A DNA stretch of 64,000 nt from positions 124,001-188,000 of the forward strand of contig NZ_JARHUF010000002.1 in assembly GCF_029223195.1 (NCBI RefSeq), given 5' to 3'. This document shows, one piece after another, positions 46,694 to 57,042 of the stretch (position 1 is the first letter of the stretch; each line of letters begins with the position of its first letter). The position numbers were made by a program, and so were the translations under genes. The notes under the pieces were generated by a model that saw nothing but the letters and a program-made list of their open reading frames with translations, was not told the DNA's origin and did no database searches. Source of the stretch: Vibrio sp. CAU 1672. Lineage in GTDB: Bacteria; Pseudomonadota; Gammaproteobacteria; Enterobacterales; Vibrionaceae.

Positions 46694-48454
46694 TTACCAC
46701 TCCTTATTATTATCGGTTGGCGGCTGTTTTTGTCTGGCTTGCAACTGCATTTGTGCGCGGATCAAGTCGCTGGGATCGCGGGCGCTTTCCACCGCTTCCA
46801 AACGGCGAAACTCCGGTTCGTCTTTGTATGCCGGGCGGGCGTGAGCGGGCTTTTCCTCATGGTCTTGCGCCTGGTCGGGCGTTGAACTGACATGTTTGGA
46901 TTCAGTTTTTCCAGATTTTTCGCTTTTAATGTCAGTGGTTTGCTTGTTTTGTGACGCCTGACCTTGCACTGACTGTTCACCGTTTTGAGACTGTTGCTGC
47001 TGTTGCTGCTGTTGCTGCTGTTGCTGCTGTTGCTGCTGTTGCTGCTGTTGCTGCTGTTGCTGCTGTTGCTGCTGTTGCTGCTGTTGCTGCTGTTGCTGCT
47101 GTTGCTGCTGTTGCTTCAGTTTCTCCTCCACAACCGATAGGTTTGTCTTCGCGGCTTCCAGCTCCGGCTGCTCGGCGATGAGTTGTTTATACAGATCAGC
47201 CGACTCCGCCAGTTGACCGTTCTGAGCCAAAGCATTGGCAAGATTGTAGCGGCCGGCTACCGTTGGGAGTTTGGAAAACTGCTCAATGGCACTCTGGTAA
47301 TCTTCCGCCTGATAGCTCGCAGCTCCTTTCCACATCGGGTTGGTAAATTGCTCACTGGCTTTGGCGTAATTTCCTTGCTGATACAAGTCAGCCGCTTGCT
47401 GATCCTGATTTAAGAAAGGGCTGGCCTCAATAGCGGGCGACCAAGTTAATGGCATCATTACCGTTACGGTAATTAACCAGAACATACCGCGTCGGAAAAG
47501 CATCAGGGCTGGCACAAGTAGCAGAGGCAGGAGCCAAAAACCCCCGTTTTGGCGTGCATTTGTGTCAATCGCGTTATTTTGCTTTGCGCCTGCAGAGGCG
47601 TGCGTTTGATTGGTAAAATCGGTAATACTTTCTACATCACGGCTGGTATGCTGCACTGGAACAAACCTGCCACCGGTTTCGTGAGCCAGGGTTTGCAGGT
47701 TGCTGAGATTGGTACGTGCAATAACCGTTGAGCCGTCTTGTTTTTTGAGTAGTGACCCGTCAGGCAATGAAATCGGAGCACCTGTGGCTGTTCCAACTGC
47801 TAATACAGAAATCCGGATCGACTTGCCATCCAGCATTGCTAAGGATTGAGCAAGTTCGGAGTCATCCAGATCATCAGCAATGACAATCAGGTCGCCACGG
47901 TCGGTACCGGACTGGCTTAACTGCTCCAGTGCGAGTGCGATTGCTGCAGGCAAATTCGCTCCCTGATATGGCATCAGTTCTGGCGACAAGTGTTCAATGA
48001 TACCGGCTAAGGTATTGGTGTCGCTGGTGAGGGGGCTGAGGCTATAGGCATCACCGGCATAGGCGACCAGCCCGGTTGAACCCTCACGCCACATCGGGAG
48101 CATATCCAGTGCTTTATACCGAGCCTGAGTCAGACGACTGGGTTTGACATCCGTAGCGTACAGTGAGCGGGACATATCCATGATCAGAACCCGATGCTGG
48201 CTGAGCTCAAAACTAGGGCGAGCGTTGCTTTGCCAGCTTGGTCCTGCCAGTGCAATACATGCAAGTGTCCAGGCCATGCCCCAGAGCGCATTCGCGTAAT
48301 TAGGCGTGGTTGTCACCAGCCCAAGCCTGCGGGCAAGGTGGGGCGCGATTAATGACGAGCGCTTGCCTGAGATGGCTTGCTGGATAAAAAACAGCAGAGG
48401 AATGATCACCAGACCAAGCAACCAGTAGGGAGACAAGAACGTAAATTCAGCCAT
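46694..48454 (-). CDS. BatB/BatC-type protein: VWA, TPR and a 41-residue polyglutamine tract
   Basis: 586 residues. N-terminal membrane helix, VWA domain with MIDAS start MDMSRSLYATD (about 92-102), two further helices (about 305-345), then a TPR region (DLYQQGNYAKASEQF, YNLANALAQNGQLAESADLY), as in a BatB-BatC fusion. After EEKLK comes a run of 41 Gln, then a polar, acidic-basic tail of about 110 residues. The Gln run comes from a 9-bp repeat. The protein is membrane-bound, with the TPR and Gln-rich part facing the cytoplasm or periplasm. Overlaps batA by 8 bp. Confidence 0.92.
   Translation of the reverse strand: MAEFTFLSPYWLLGLVIIPLLFFIQQAISGKRSSLIAPHLARRLGLVTTTPNYANALWGMAWTLACIALAGPSWQSNARPSFELSQHRVLIMDMSRSLYATDVKPSRLTQARYKALDMLPMWREGSTGLVAYAGDAYSLSPLTSDTNTLAGIIEHLSPELMPYQGANLPAAIALALEQLSQSGTDRGDLIVIADDLDDSELAQSLAMLDGKSIRISVLAVGTATGAPISLPDGSLLKKQDGSTVIARTNLSNLQTLAHETGGRFVPVQHTSRDVESITDFTNQTHASAGAKQNNAIDTNARQNGGFWLLPLLLVPALMLFRRGMFWLITVTVMMPLTWSPAIEASPFLNQDQQAADLYQQGNYAKASEQFTNPMWKGAASYQAEDYQSAIEQFSKLPTVAGRYNLANALAQNGQLAESADLYKQLIAEQPELEAAKTNLSVVEEKLKQQQQQQQQQQQQQQQQQQQQQQQQQQQQQQQQQQQQQQQQQSQNGEQSVQGQASQNKQTTDIKSEKSGKTESKHVSSTPDQAQDHEEKPAHARPAYKDEPEFRRLEAVESARDPSDLIRAQMQLQARQKQPPTDNNKEW
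46991..47115 (-). repeat. Nonanucleotide tandem repeat, about 13.9 copies, coding polyglutamine
   Basis: The plus-strand unit is CTGTTGCTG, repeated without error; on the coding strand it reads CAG CAA CAG. Because the unit is a multiple of three, copy changes alter the Gln count but keep the frame. Confidence 0.95.
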
Positions 48455-49430
48455 GCTTTCTCCTTATCACAAATAGGCACACCGAGAGCATCAGAGCCAA
48501 AATCAGCGGATAAACAAACCACTCTGACTGAGTGCGCCAAATCTGCGTATCACTGGATACCGGTTCCAGTTTATTGATGGTTTTATAGATTTCTTCCAAC
48601 TCTTCGCCATTACGGGCGCGGAAGTATTGTCCTCCGGTTATCTGCGCGACTTGAGTCAGGGTGTTTTCGTCGAGATCGGCGGCAGTATTGACTTTTCGTT
48701 GCATGAAAAAGTCATTGACCAGCATTTCCCCGGCTCCGATCCCTACGGTGTATATGGTGGTGTGGTATTTGTTTGCAATCTCGGCCGCCTCTAATGGCGA
48801 TAAAACGCCAGCGGTATTGCCACCATCACTGAGTAAGACCATGACACGCTGCGGGGCGTCACTCTCGACAAAGGTTTTGGTCGCTAAGCCTATCCCGTCT
48901 CCGATTGCCGTGCGTTGCCCGACCAGGCCAATCACGGTCTGGTTGATTTGGTTGATTACCGCATTCCGGTCGGCGGTCAGTGGAGTCTGCAGGTAAGCGT
49001 GGTCGGCAAACAGTACCACGCCCAGACGATCACCATGTCGCTTGGCAACAAAATCGCTCAGTACGTGTTTGACTGCGGACAGCCGGTCGATGTACTCGCC
49101 ATTAAACTGCATGTCTTGCTTGTGCATGGAGCCTGATAAATCCACCACCAACATCAGATCACGGTATTTCGGCTGGAACTCAACCGGTTTGCCGTACCAG
49201 ACCGGACGGGAACATGCGGCAAGCAACAGGAACCAAATGCACACAGATAAGGTTTTGTGCAGCAGGCGTGTAGGCTGTTTGCTACTCTGGGGCGGCAAAC
49301 AGGCTAACGTTAGTTCTGCTTGCTGAGCGGTTGGCGGGAAAAACTTCAATATCAACAGAGGCAAAGGGAGTAATAACCACGCCCCCCACCAAACGAACTC
49401 AATGTTGAACCATTGCATCATATCAACCAC
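48447..49430 (-). CDS. batA: BatA-type VWA domain membrane protein
   Basis: 327 residues. Two N-terminal helices, then a VWA domain with an intact metal site: VVDLSGSMHKQD (DxSxS), TPLT and SDGGNT. A C-terminal helix (WFVYPLILALMLSVCLFVI) ends the protein. This layout is BatA/YfbK-like. It should assemble with BatB and BatD in the inner membrane. Overlaps both neighbours by 8 bp (DUF4381 gene upstream and batB/C downstream), so the operon is translationally coupled. Confidence 0.93.
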   Translation of the reverse strand: MVDMMQWFNIEFVWWGAWLLLPLPLLILKFFPPTAQQAELTLACLPPQSSKQPTRLLHKTLSVCIWFLLLAACSRPVWYGKPVEFQPKYRDLMLVVDLSGSMHKQDMQFNGEYIDRLSAVKHVLSDFVAKRHGDRLGVVLFADHAYLQTPLTADRNAVINQINQTVIGLVGQRTAIGDGIGLATKTFVESDAPQRVMVLLSDGGNTAGVLSPLEAAEIANKYHTTIYTVGIGAGEMLVNDFFMQRKVNTAADLDENTLTQVAQITGGQYFRARNGEELEEIYKTINKLEPVSSDTQIWRTQSEWFVYPLILALMLSVCLFVIRRKHG

Positions 49431-49899
49431 GTTGTTTTGCCTGTTTCTTTGGCGGCAGAGCCTGTTCTACCCAGAAGATGCAATCCTCGATCAGCGTTTG
49501 ATGCTGATCATGCCCTTTTTGCTGATACAGTGCTGCTTGCCATTGATTCTGTTTATCACTGAAGCGTGATTCTTGTATGTGGCTATCTAAAAATGCATAC
49601 CAGGCACTGCCGGTCAGTGGCGCTATCTCTTCTCTTGGAAAGTAACTGAGTGCCGCCTGACGAAGGATCTCCAGTGCTGAAGATGCGGTATGTGGTGTTA
49701 CTGAGTTCGTTAACAGCCTTAACGCGGCTTTCTTGGCCATCAAGCGTCGGGTCCGCCAACGCAGGTATAAGCAAAAGGTGATACCAAGAAGTATGATGCC
49801 TGCGGCCATCGCCCACCATCCCCACGCGAGAGGCAGCCAGCCTGGCATATCAGGTAGCATCAGGGGTTCTAAATTCAGGGGTTGATTACTTGTTGTCAT
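49423..49899 (-). CDS. DUF4381 membrane protein of the Bat operon
   Basis: 158 residues. A short N-terminal part with PDMPGWLPLAWGWWAMAAGI leads into one membrane helix; the rest is a soluble helical domain with the DUF4381 pattern (ILRQAALSYFPREEIAPLTG, WYAFLDSH). The family is found almost only between the DUF58 and batA genes. Role unknown. Between it and the upstream gene is a pentanucleotide repeat (49921-49949), which could affect transcript length or its expression. Confidence 0.9.
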   Translation of the reverse strand: MTTSNQPLNLEPLMLPDMPGWLPLAWGWWAMAAGIILLGITFCLYLRWRTRRLMAKKAALRLLTNSVTPHTASSALEILRQAALSYFPREEIAPLTGSAWYAFLDSHIQESRFSDKQNQWQAALYQQKGHDQHQTLIEDCIFWVEQALPPKKQAKQRG

Positions 49900-49920
49900 G
49901 CTTACTTATTACTATTTAAT

Positions 49921-49949
49921 CAGTTCAGTTCAGTTCAGTTCAGTTCAGT
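49921..49949. repeat. Pentanucleotide tandem repeat (CAGTT), about 5.8 copies, in the Bat operon
   Basis: Five full copies of CAGTT plus CAGT, in the 64-bp gap between the DUF58 stop (49964) and the DUF4381 start (49899). Not coding. Slippage would change spacing before the DUF4381 gene. Confidence 0.92.
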
Positions 49950-49963
49950 CGGGCGCAAAGGCG

Positions 49964-50890
49964 CTAGTTCAATTGTTGGATCAGCGGCTCCCCACACGAC
50001 AGGGTGTGAAGCGGAATCGCCATTGAATAACAATGCTGCTTCAGGTTGCTCTGATGCTGGCAAAATTGCTGCTCGAGTGCTTGCCGTTGGCGGCGTGAAG
50101 CAAAATTGAACCATTGGCTTTGCTTGCCGTCGGTGGCTTTTGCTGTCCCCCGGTAATCGGTTTCTCCCCGTTCTAACGGGTCATAAAATTGCACCATTCT
50201 TACGCTATTGTGCTGTTGCAGCTGGCGTAATTGCTGGAGTTCCGCCGAAGTGAAATGGGCGAAATCGCTGAGTAGAACGATCTCACTGCCCTTGGGGGCC
50301 AGCCGGTGTAAGGCTCGCACTGACTGTTGATATGGCATGGTACGCGCGTTTTTTTCCCCATACTGACCCAGTTTGTGGTTGTGGCTGGTTAGGATGGAGT
50401 TAAGGATCTTCAGTGCCTGTTTCTGTAACGAGGAGGAACGAAGCTCAACGCAATGATGACCGTCATCGATTATTGCGCCGACACGATCTTTTTTGGCTAA
50501 GGTCAGCCATAATAACAAACTGGCAAAGTGGGCCAGTTGCACGGACTTTAAGACAAATCGGGAGCCAAAAAACAGGCTGTCGCTCAGGTCAAGATAGAGA
50601 ATCACCGCTTGCTCTCGGCCTTCTGCAAACAGCTTGGTGTGTGCTTTGCCGGTGCGGGCCGTCACTCGCCAGTCGATACTGCGAATATCGTCCCCGGCCT
50701 GGTATTGCCGCACTTCCATAAAATCCATCCCGCGACCTTTCTGCCGGCTGAGGTGATGACCACTCATTTGTGACCATACGCTTTGGGCCGGTGGCAGCCA
50801 GCGAACCGACTGAGTGCGGTATTGCAGCAGCTCTTCTAAAGTTAACTCAACCCCGTTGCTGTGAGGGGGCAATGAAACTGATGTTGGCAT
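49964..50890 (-). CDS. DUF58 protein of the Bat operon
   Basis: 308 residues. Conserved DUF58 motif GRGMDFMEVRQYQAGDDIRSIDWRVTARTG (in pieces: RQYQAGDDIRSIDW), then a VWA-like fold (VILYLDLSDSLFFG). Cytoplasmic, no helices. Acts with the MoxR ATPase that precedes it. Starts 15 bp after moxR. Confidence 0.93.
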   Translation of the reverse strand: MPTSVSLPPHSNGVELTLEELLQYRTQSVRWLPPAQSVWSQMSGHHLSRQKGRGMDFMEVRQYQAGDDIRSIDWRVTARTGKAHTKLFAEGREQAVILYLDLSDSLFFGSRFVLKSVQLAHFASLLLWLTLAKKDRVGAIIDDGHHCVELRSSSLQKQALKILNSILTSHNHKLGQYGEKNARTMPYQQSVRALHRLAPKGSEIVLLSDFAHFTSAELQQLRQLQQHNSVRMVQFYDPLERGETDYRGTAKATDGKQSQWFNFASRRQRQALEQQFCQHQSNLKQHCYSMAIPLHTLSCGEPLIQQLN

Positions 50891-50905
50891 ATCTCTCTTC
50901 CTGCG

Positions 50906-51862
<957 letters not shown>

Positions 51863-52322
51863 GTTTAGGATTCTCTTAACTTACTGTTCTTATTATTGAT
51901 GTGATTTTTTACCTTTGGTCAACTGACCTGCGAGAAAAGTTCCCTGAGTTTTTACTGACAGAGCGGTGAGGAGGGCCTGATGCCATAAATTTCCTTAGGC
52001 AATATCTGACAGTTCATTTTGCCAGTAGCCTCAGTTACGTCACTCGCTGGTTAACGGTATTACACCCGCTGGGTTGCGTGTCTCGCGCTTATTTTGGCTG
52101 AAAAACACGTTAGGAATATGGGGATTTGCCGAACAATTTCAAGTTTCAGTCCGTTTAAAGTTCTTACCAAACAGCTTGTTACACGAAGTTTTCACAAAAT
52201 TGTGAGAAATTGCTGTAGTTATTTATAAATTGGTCGATATAGCGAGCAGGAAATCATTAGTTTGCTAATGGGACCCGGGAACCGTTCACACGCCGTCGCG
52301 ATTCTTATTTAAAGGTCAAAAT
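51863..52322. other. Divergent 460-bp region between moxR and an MCP gene
   Basis: No credible gene. It holds the promoters of the Bat operon and the MCP gene. The only symmetry I see is TCACAA/TTGTGA around AA at 52192-52205. No sigma-28 box was found. Confidence 0.5.
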
Positions 52323-54239
52323 ATGCTGAAACTTAACTCTTTGAGTATTAAACAAAAAGTAGTCGTGGGGATTACTTTCGCCGTGCTGGCATCGACGATA
52401 ATCGTTGGCGTCATGGCTCAGTATCACGCCAGAGATGTGTTAAGCCATCGCCTGGTTGATATCGAACTGCCAGGGATGCTGCACCAGGTGAATACCGAAA
52501 TCGACCGTGAAGTGGTGCAAATGCAGCAGGCGGCGAAGCAGCTTGCGACGGGAGACTTTATTATTGAATTTATCTCTTCGACTGACAGAGAACCGGTACG
52601 GGAAGCGAAACTGATACGTCAGCTCAAAACGTTAAAACAACAGTATCAGCTCAATGACGCATCGGTGGTTAACCTGAAGACTGCTTATTACTGGAACCAA
52701 GATGGTTTTCTGCGCCAGTTAAACCGTCAGCAAGACTCGTGGTTTTTTAATTTTACCGCTTCGGGTCAGGAGACCTCGGTCAGCATCTTCCAGGAAGCCA
52801 ATGGCGAAGTTAAAATGTTTGTCAACTATCAGGACGTCGGCGGTGTATCCATGTCAGGGCTGTCGAAATCGATGGATGATATGGTGTCATTGCTGACCGG
52901 TTTTAAAATTGAGCAGACAGGCTATGTATTTTTAACTGATGCCAGCGGGGCAGTGCAAATCCACCCTCAGCAGGCAAAACTTAAGTCTTCCATCAGCCAA
53001 TGGTTTGGCGCAGACACTGCCAAGTTGATGAACAAGTCAACGTTTAACCTGATCGAGACCGAACTTGACGGCCAGCAAATGTTTGTTGCCAGCCTTTATG
53101 TGCCGTCGATGGATTGGTTTGTGATTGGTGTGGTTCCTGTGGATGAGGTCTTTGCTGATCTGAATGCGACCGGCCAGAAAATGTTGCTGACTACTCTGAT
53201 TGTGGCGGCGGTGTTTATCCTGATGGGGATCGTGCTGGCAAACAGTATCACTAAGCCAATCAAATTAATCGCCGATCGTTTCACTGACCTTGGCCAAGGG
53301 GAAGGTGATCTGGCACAGCGTATTGAAGTCAGCGGCAATGATGAAACGGCGCAACTGGCGCGTGGTTTCAATGGTTTTATTGAGAAAATTCACGCGACCA
53401 TGAAGGAAGTGTCACAGACCAGCCATTACTTGAGTGATGCGGCGGAAAGCGTGCAAACTAAAGCGAACACGACCCATGACAACAGTCAGGAACAGCGTGA
53501 CCAAACCATTCAGGTGGTGACCGCGATCAACCAAATGGGGGCGACGATCGGTGAAATTGCGTCAAATGCTGCCACCGCGGCTGATACTGCGAACCAGGCC
53601 TCTGACAATACGCAAATAGGCCGCGAGGTGGTGACCAAGGCGAAAGAGGTGATCAGCAGGCTTGCGGATGACGTTGAAACCACCAGTGTGGTGGTGACGC
53701 AACTGGCAACGACCACTAATGACATTGGTTCGATTCTGGATGTGATCCGGGACATTTCCGATCAAACCAACCTTCTGGCTCTCAATGCTGCGATTGAAGC
53801 GGCGCGAGCGGGTGAACAAGGCCGGGGCTTCGCAGTCGTGGCGGATGAAGTGCGTAATCTGGCATCGCGAACCGCCGATTCAACTGATGAAATTCAAAAA
53901 ATGATCAACCAGTTGCAAACCGATGCACAAGATGCGGTTCAGGCTATGGAGGCAGGAAAAACGGTCACGTTTGAAGGGGTTACCGCGACAGATGAAGCTG
54001 TTGAAGTGTTGTTGAGCATCTCTGGCCGCATTGCCGACATCTCTGATCGCAATACCCAGGTGGCCACGGCCACAGAAGAGCAGTCGACAGTGGTGCAGAC
54101 TATTAACCAGAATATCGAAGAAATCAATGCGATTAATGAGGTGACCACCACTACGGCTGAAGAGCTGGCGTCGGCAAGTCAGGAGTTGCGAGAGCTCTCT
54201 TCACGCTTAGACAACATGGTAGGTAGCTTCAAGCTCTAG
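52323..54239 (+). CDS. Methyl-accepting chemotaxis protein with Cache sensor
   Basis: 638 residues. Membrane helix near 15-30, a double-Cache-type periplasmic region (about 40-280, with [20 protein letters not shown] and [14 protein letters not shown]), second helix ([20 protein letters not shown]), HAMP, and a signalling domain with the tip [24 protein letters not shown]. Ligand unknown, perhaps amino or organic acids, as for many Cache receptors. Not a close copy of the other two MCP genes here. Confidence 0.95.
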   Translation: MLKLNSLSIKQKVVVGITFAVLASTIIVGVMAQYHARDVLSHRLVDIELPGMLHQVNTEIDREVVQMQQAAKQLATGDFIIEFISSTDREPVREAKLIRQLKTLKQQYQLNDASVVNLKTAYYWNQDGFLRQLNRQQDSWFFNFTASGQETSVSIFQEANGEVKMFVNYQDVGGVSMSGLSKSMDDMVSLLTGFKIEQTGYVFLTDASGAVQIHPQQAKLKSSISQWFGADTAKLMNKSTFNLIETELDGQQMFVASLYVPSMDWFVIGVVPVDEVFADLNATGQKMLLTTLIVAAVFILMGIVLANSITKPIKLIADRFTDLGQGEGDLAQRIEVSGNDETAQLARGFNGFIEKIHATMKEVSQTSHYLSDAAESVQTKANTTHDNSQEQRDQTIQVVTAINQMGATIGEIASNAATAADTANQASDNTQIGREVVTKAKEVISRLADDVETTSVVVTQLATTTNDIGSILDVIRDISDQTNLLALNAAIEAARAGEQGRGFAVVADEVRNLASRTADSTDEIQKMINQLQTDAQDAVQAMEAGKTVTFEGVTATDEAVEVLLSISGRIADISDRNTQVATATEEQSTVVQTINQNIEEINAINEVTTTTAEELASASQELRELSSRLDNMVGSFKL

Positions 54240-54295
54240 AGTTGGGTAGAATGGCTTCAGTTTGGAAAATTAAAGACTAAGTTTAGGTAAGTACT

Positions 54296-54496
54296 ATGAA
54301 CGACTTTGAACAAGAGCTTGAAGTGATCTCTCAGGAAGTGGCTAAAGAGCCGGAAGTAAAACTCCCTTCACTGGAAGAGCAAAAGCAGATTGTGGCTGAA
54401 CTGAAAAAGCTGGAAGCGGAAGGTAAGTTGACGCCGGAAGTGCTGGAAAAACACTTCGGCAAGTTCAATCAAAAGAATGCCGAACCAGTGCATTAA
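54296..54496 (+). CDS. Small acidic protein, unknown
   Basis: 66 residues, no signal peptide. Two helical stretches (EVISQEVAKEPEVKLPSLEE, QKQIVAELKKLEAEGKL, then TPEVLEKHFGKF), rich in Glu and Lys. Good start after TAGGTAAG. A terminator follows directly. It looks like a real small gene of Vibrio type, but I recognise no function. It may be cotranscribed with the MCP gene that ends 56 bp upstream. Confidence 0.8.
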   Translation: MNDFEQELEVISQEVAKEPEVKLPSLEEQKQIVAELKKLEAEGKLTPEVLEKHFGKFNQKNAEPVH

Positions 54497-54501
54497 TTTA
54501 G

Positions 54502-54527
54502 AAGGGAGCATAATGCTCCCTTTTTTT
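54502..54527 (+). terminator. Intrinsic terminator after the small protein gene
   Basis: GGGAGCA (54504-54510) pairs with TGCTCCC (54514-54520) around TAA, followed by seven T residues. Confidence 0.9.
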
Positions 54528-54611
54528 ATCTATTCGTCTTGTGAATGGCAGGCGCGCTTCGGATAGGGCGCAGCAAGGCTTGGCAACGTCTATGTACAGT
54601 AGCGTAGAATC

Positions 54612-55163
54612 ATGAAAACAGAAAAACAGAAAATGCTCGCCGGAGAGCCGTACGACGCCTGGGACAGTGAGCTTTATCACGAGCGGGTTGAATGTCGTAA
54701 AACCTTACGTGTGCTGAATAACAGTATTCCCGATACAGCTGAATGGCGCGAGGCGATCGACCGCTTAATCCCAGATTCCAGCGGTGCCTATCTGGAACCC
54801 CCGTTTCGCTGTGATTACGGTGCAAATATTAAGCTGGGCCAAAACTTTTACGCCAATTTTAATTGCACAATTTTAGATGTCGCTGAAGTGCGGATTGGTG
54901 ACAATGTGCTGTTGGCACCTAATGTACAGCTCTACACTGCCGGCCATCCGGTTGATGTCAAAGCGAGAGTGGAAGAGGGCGTTGAGTTTGGCCTCCCGAT
55001 TTCGATTGGGGATAACGTCTGGTTGGGTGGTGGGGTAATTGTCTGCCCTGGTGTGACAATCGGCGCGAACTCTGTCATCGGCGCGGGCAGTGTGGTGACC
55101 AAAGATATACCTGCCAATGTCGTGGCTGCGGGCAACCCTTGTCGGGTTCTGCGAACTATCTGA
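54612..55163 (+). CDS. maa: Maltose/galactoside O-acetyltransferase family
   Basis: 183 residues. N-terminal Maa-type segment (KQKMLAGEPYDAWDSEL), then left-handed beta-helix hexapeptides (IGDNVWLGGGVIVCPGVTIG, ANSVIGAGSVVTKDIPANVV, GNPCRV). The catalytic His is in YTAGHPVD. The cytoplasmic trimer transfers acetyl from acetyl-CoA to sugars. Length and order match E. coli Maa/LacA/NodL; substrate preference cannot be read. Ribosome site is weak. Confidence 0.92.
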   Translation: MKTEKQKMLAGEPYDAWDSELYHERVECRKTLRVLNNSIPDTAEWREAIDRLIPDSSGAYLEPPFRCDYGANIKLGQNFYANFNCTILDVAEVRIGDNVLLAPNVQLYTAGHPVDVKARVEEGVEFGLPISIGDNVWLGGGVIVCPGVTIGANSVIGAGSVVTKDIPANVVAAGNPCRVLRTI

Positions 55164-55266
55164 TGCTAACCATGGCGATCGATAACGCTATGGATAAGCT
55201 ATCTGTAACCTTTTGCTTTTCAATACTATTATGTTGTGCCGCGCTTTAGATTCCTCTTCCCCTTTG

Positions 55267-55317
55267 CTCTGCTTACCATCTTAAGGGCCTCTGCTTACCA
55301 TCTTAAGGGCCTCTGCT
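55267..55317. repeat. 22-bp tandem repeat, 2.3 copies, upstream of mscS-type gene
   Basis: Two identical 22-bp units (55267-55288 and 55289-55310) and the first 7 bases of a third. Each contains CTTACCATCTTAAGGGC. It lies about 100 bp before the channel gene, in the noncoding gap. A recent duplication; a copy of a binding site is possible. Confidence 0.85.
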
Positions 55318-55416
55318 ACTATTCGGAACGGCTCTCTGCCCGGCAGTTTGAAGTCATTCAGGCTTGTAGTATGGTTAGAATCAATTGGGTAATAACCATC
55401 AACAAGGAAATCAGAA

Positions 55417-56280
55417 ATGGATAAAGTGCAGTTAGTCGTCGATTTTCTTCTTAATAATAAGATGATCTTCACCGCCGTTATCTTGTCGGTGGTGATGGTT
55501 GCGCGCCGTGTCATTTTGGCGATAATCCGCGGTGAACACGCATTTATCAACGAAAATCAACGCAAATGGATGTCGAGAACCAAAAATGGTGCTTTTATTA
55601 TTACTCTGCTGCTGCTGTTTATTCTCTGGCAGTCGGAAATCAGTGAATTCGCCCTCAGTGTTACCGCAATTGCCGTGGCGATTGTCGTCGCCTCCAAAGA
55701 GATCATTTTATGTTTTACCGGCTCAATTCAACGTGCCAGTTCGCGTTCTTTTCGGGTCGGAGACTGGATAGAAGTCGGGAAACTGTGTGGTGAGGTCATC
55801 GATCACAACATGATGGCAACCGTGATCCAGGAAATCGACTTGCATCATGGTCAGTATCATTACACTGGTAAAACGGCCACGCTGCCAAACAGCATGTTTT
55901 TTACTTATCCGGTCAAAAATCTTAATTTTATGAAGCGGTACGTCTACCATAACTTCTCTGTTGTGGTGAAAGAGTTCGTCAACCTGTATCCGCTTTTTCC
56001 CCCGTTAATCGAGAAAATTGATCAGCATTGCCATTACTTTAGTGAGGTCGCACATCGCTATAACGCGATGATAGAAAAGCACGCCGGGGTTGACCTGCCG
56101 GGGGCGGAACCGCATATACATGTGTCGAGCAACATTAACGGGGAACAAGTGGTTCACGTAATGATCTTTTGTCCCACGGACAAGGCGAATCATTTGGAGC
56201 ACCTGATCCGGCAGGACTTTATGGTCCTTTATGAAGACAAGTTTCCACCCCAGTCGTGGCAGGAGCCAGCGAGGCAGTAA
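55417..56280 (+). CDS. Mechanosensitive ion channel, MscS family
   Basis: 287 residues. Three membrane helices (NKMIFTAVILSVVMVARRVI, GAFIITLLLLFILWQ, FALSVTAIAVAIVVASKEII), the last leading into the MscS beta domain (FRVGDWIEVGKLCGEVIDHN, ATLPNSMFFTYPVKNLNF). The normal pore-lining Ala/Gly helix is shortened. The C-terminal part is a mixed soluble domain. It should open under membrane tension and release solutes. ATG 55417, with AAGGAAATC before it. Confidence 0.9.
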   Translation: MDKVQLVVDFLLNNKMIFTAVILSVVMVARRVILAIIRGEHAFINENQRKWMSRTKNGAFIITLLLLFILWQSEISEFALSVTAIAVAIVVASKEIILCFTGSIQRASSRSFRVGDWIEVGKLCGEVIDHNMMATVIQEIDLHHGQYHYTGKTATLPNSMFFTYPVKNLNFMKRYVYHNFSVVVKEFVNLYPLFPPLIEKIDQHCHYFSEVAHRYNAMIEKHAGVDLPGAEPHIHVSSNINGEQVVHVMIFCPTDKANHLEHLIRQDFMVLYEDKFPPQSWQEPARQ

Positions 56281-56326
56281 AGAGCGGAGCCATTGACCGG
56301 GTTAAGCCCTTGCTAACCAGTTGCGG

Positions 56327-56674
56327 CTAGCATTCATTGAACAATTTGCCAAAATTTTGTTGGAAATTGTCCAGCTGTTGGCGTTGGATCCGATAGCACA
56401 TTTTGGGCGGGTTTGGCGTAGCACTGATAAAACCGGCTTGTTTCAAGATACGCAGGTGCTCTGAAACGGTCGATTGGGCCAACCCCAGCTGTGAGACTAG
56501 ATCACTGTTCAGGCAGCCTCCCAGCTTATCCAGTTGGTGTAAGATGTGCAGAATCCGCAACCGGGCCGGGTGTGCCAGTGCTTTGGCCATGGCAGCCAGT
56601 TGCTGTTCTTGGTCGAGCTGTTGTGGGGTCGTTTCGAATACGATTGGCTTGGCTTGATCGCATGTTTTGCTCAT
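56327..56674 (-). CDS. ArsR/SmtB family transcriptional regulator
   Basis: About 115 residues. Winged helix-turn-helix: LAAMAKALAHPARLRILHIL, then LGLAQSTVSEHLRILKQAGF. Cys residues occur at the N terminus (SKTCDQ), in GGCLNSD, in KMCYRI and at the last residue, but the classical ELCVCDL metal site is absent. So it may sense metals by another site, oxidants, or nothing. The AAGG site favours the second of two ATGs (56674 rather than 56680). No arsenic resistance gene is adjacent. Confidence 0.88.
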   Translation of the reverse strand: MSKTCDQAKPIVFETTPQQLDQEQQLAAMAKALAHPARLRILHILHQLDKLGGCLNSDLVSQLGLAQSTVSEHLRILKQAGFISATPNPPKMCYRIQRQQLDNFQQNFGKLFNEC

Positions 56675-57042
56675 GCACATTCACCTTAATATACATTTAT
56701 CGTCGAATTACGATGAATATAAGCGATGCCCTTGTAATGGGCAAGGAATTACTGAAGGCCGTGGCTCTCAAAGAAGGCTAACTCATTCATAATATTTCAT
56801 TTTATTGGCTCGTCTTAAAGTTCTGCCCTTGATGGTTTGTATTGGTGCTTTTTAAGTAAGCCCAAATTGAAGCGCTGTTAAGTGACGTTGGCTTTCAACA
56901 GTGCTGCCTGGATAGCGCTATGAGCCTTGATGGATATTTGATTTTCATCAAGTTGATTAAAAATTCTGACGATTTTTTACTCAAGCCCACTACACTTAAA
57001 GTGGTTTTTAGGAAAGAGCTGACAGCTAATAGGGAGGTATTC
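56675..57042. other. Gene-free region between arsR and hsp20
   Basis: 368 bp. A 22-codon ORF (56713-56781, MNISDALVMGKELLKAVALK) is divergent from arsR and could be a gene remnant. Inverted repeat CTTGATG/CATCAAG at 56926-56932 and 56946-56952, and a small hairpin CCACT/AGTGG at 56987-57004 followed by five T residues, lie in the hsp20 leader. Confidence 0.45.

Noticed and set aside
46991-47115. CRISPR-like repeated block
   Set aside because: It is a continuous 9-bp tandem repeat without spacers.
46951-47181. Long Ala-Val repeat ORF on the plus strand
   Set aside because: It is the reverse-frame reading of the polyglutamine repeat; the true gene is on the minus strand.
56713-56781. 22-codon ORF divergent from arsR
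   Set aside because: No clear ribosome site and too short to assign; kept only as a possible remnant in the gene-free region.
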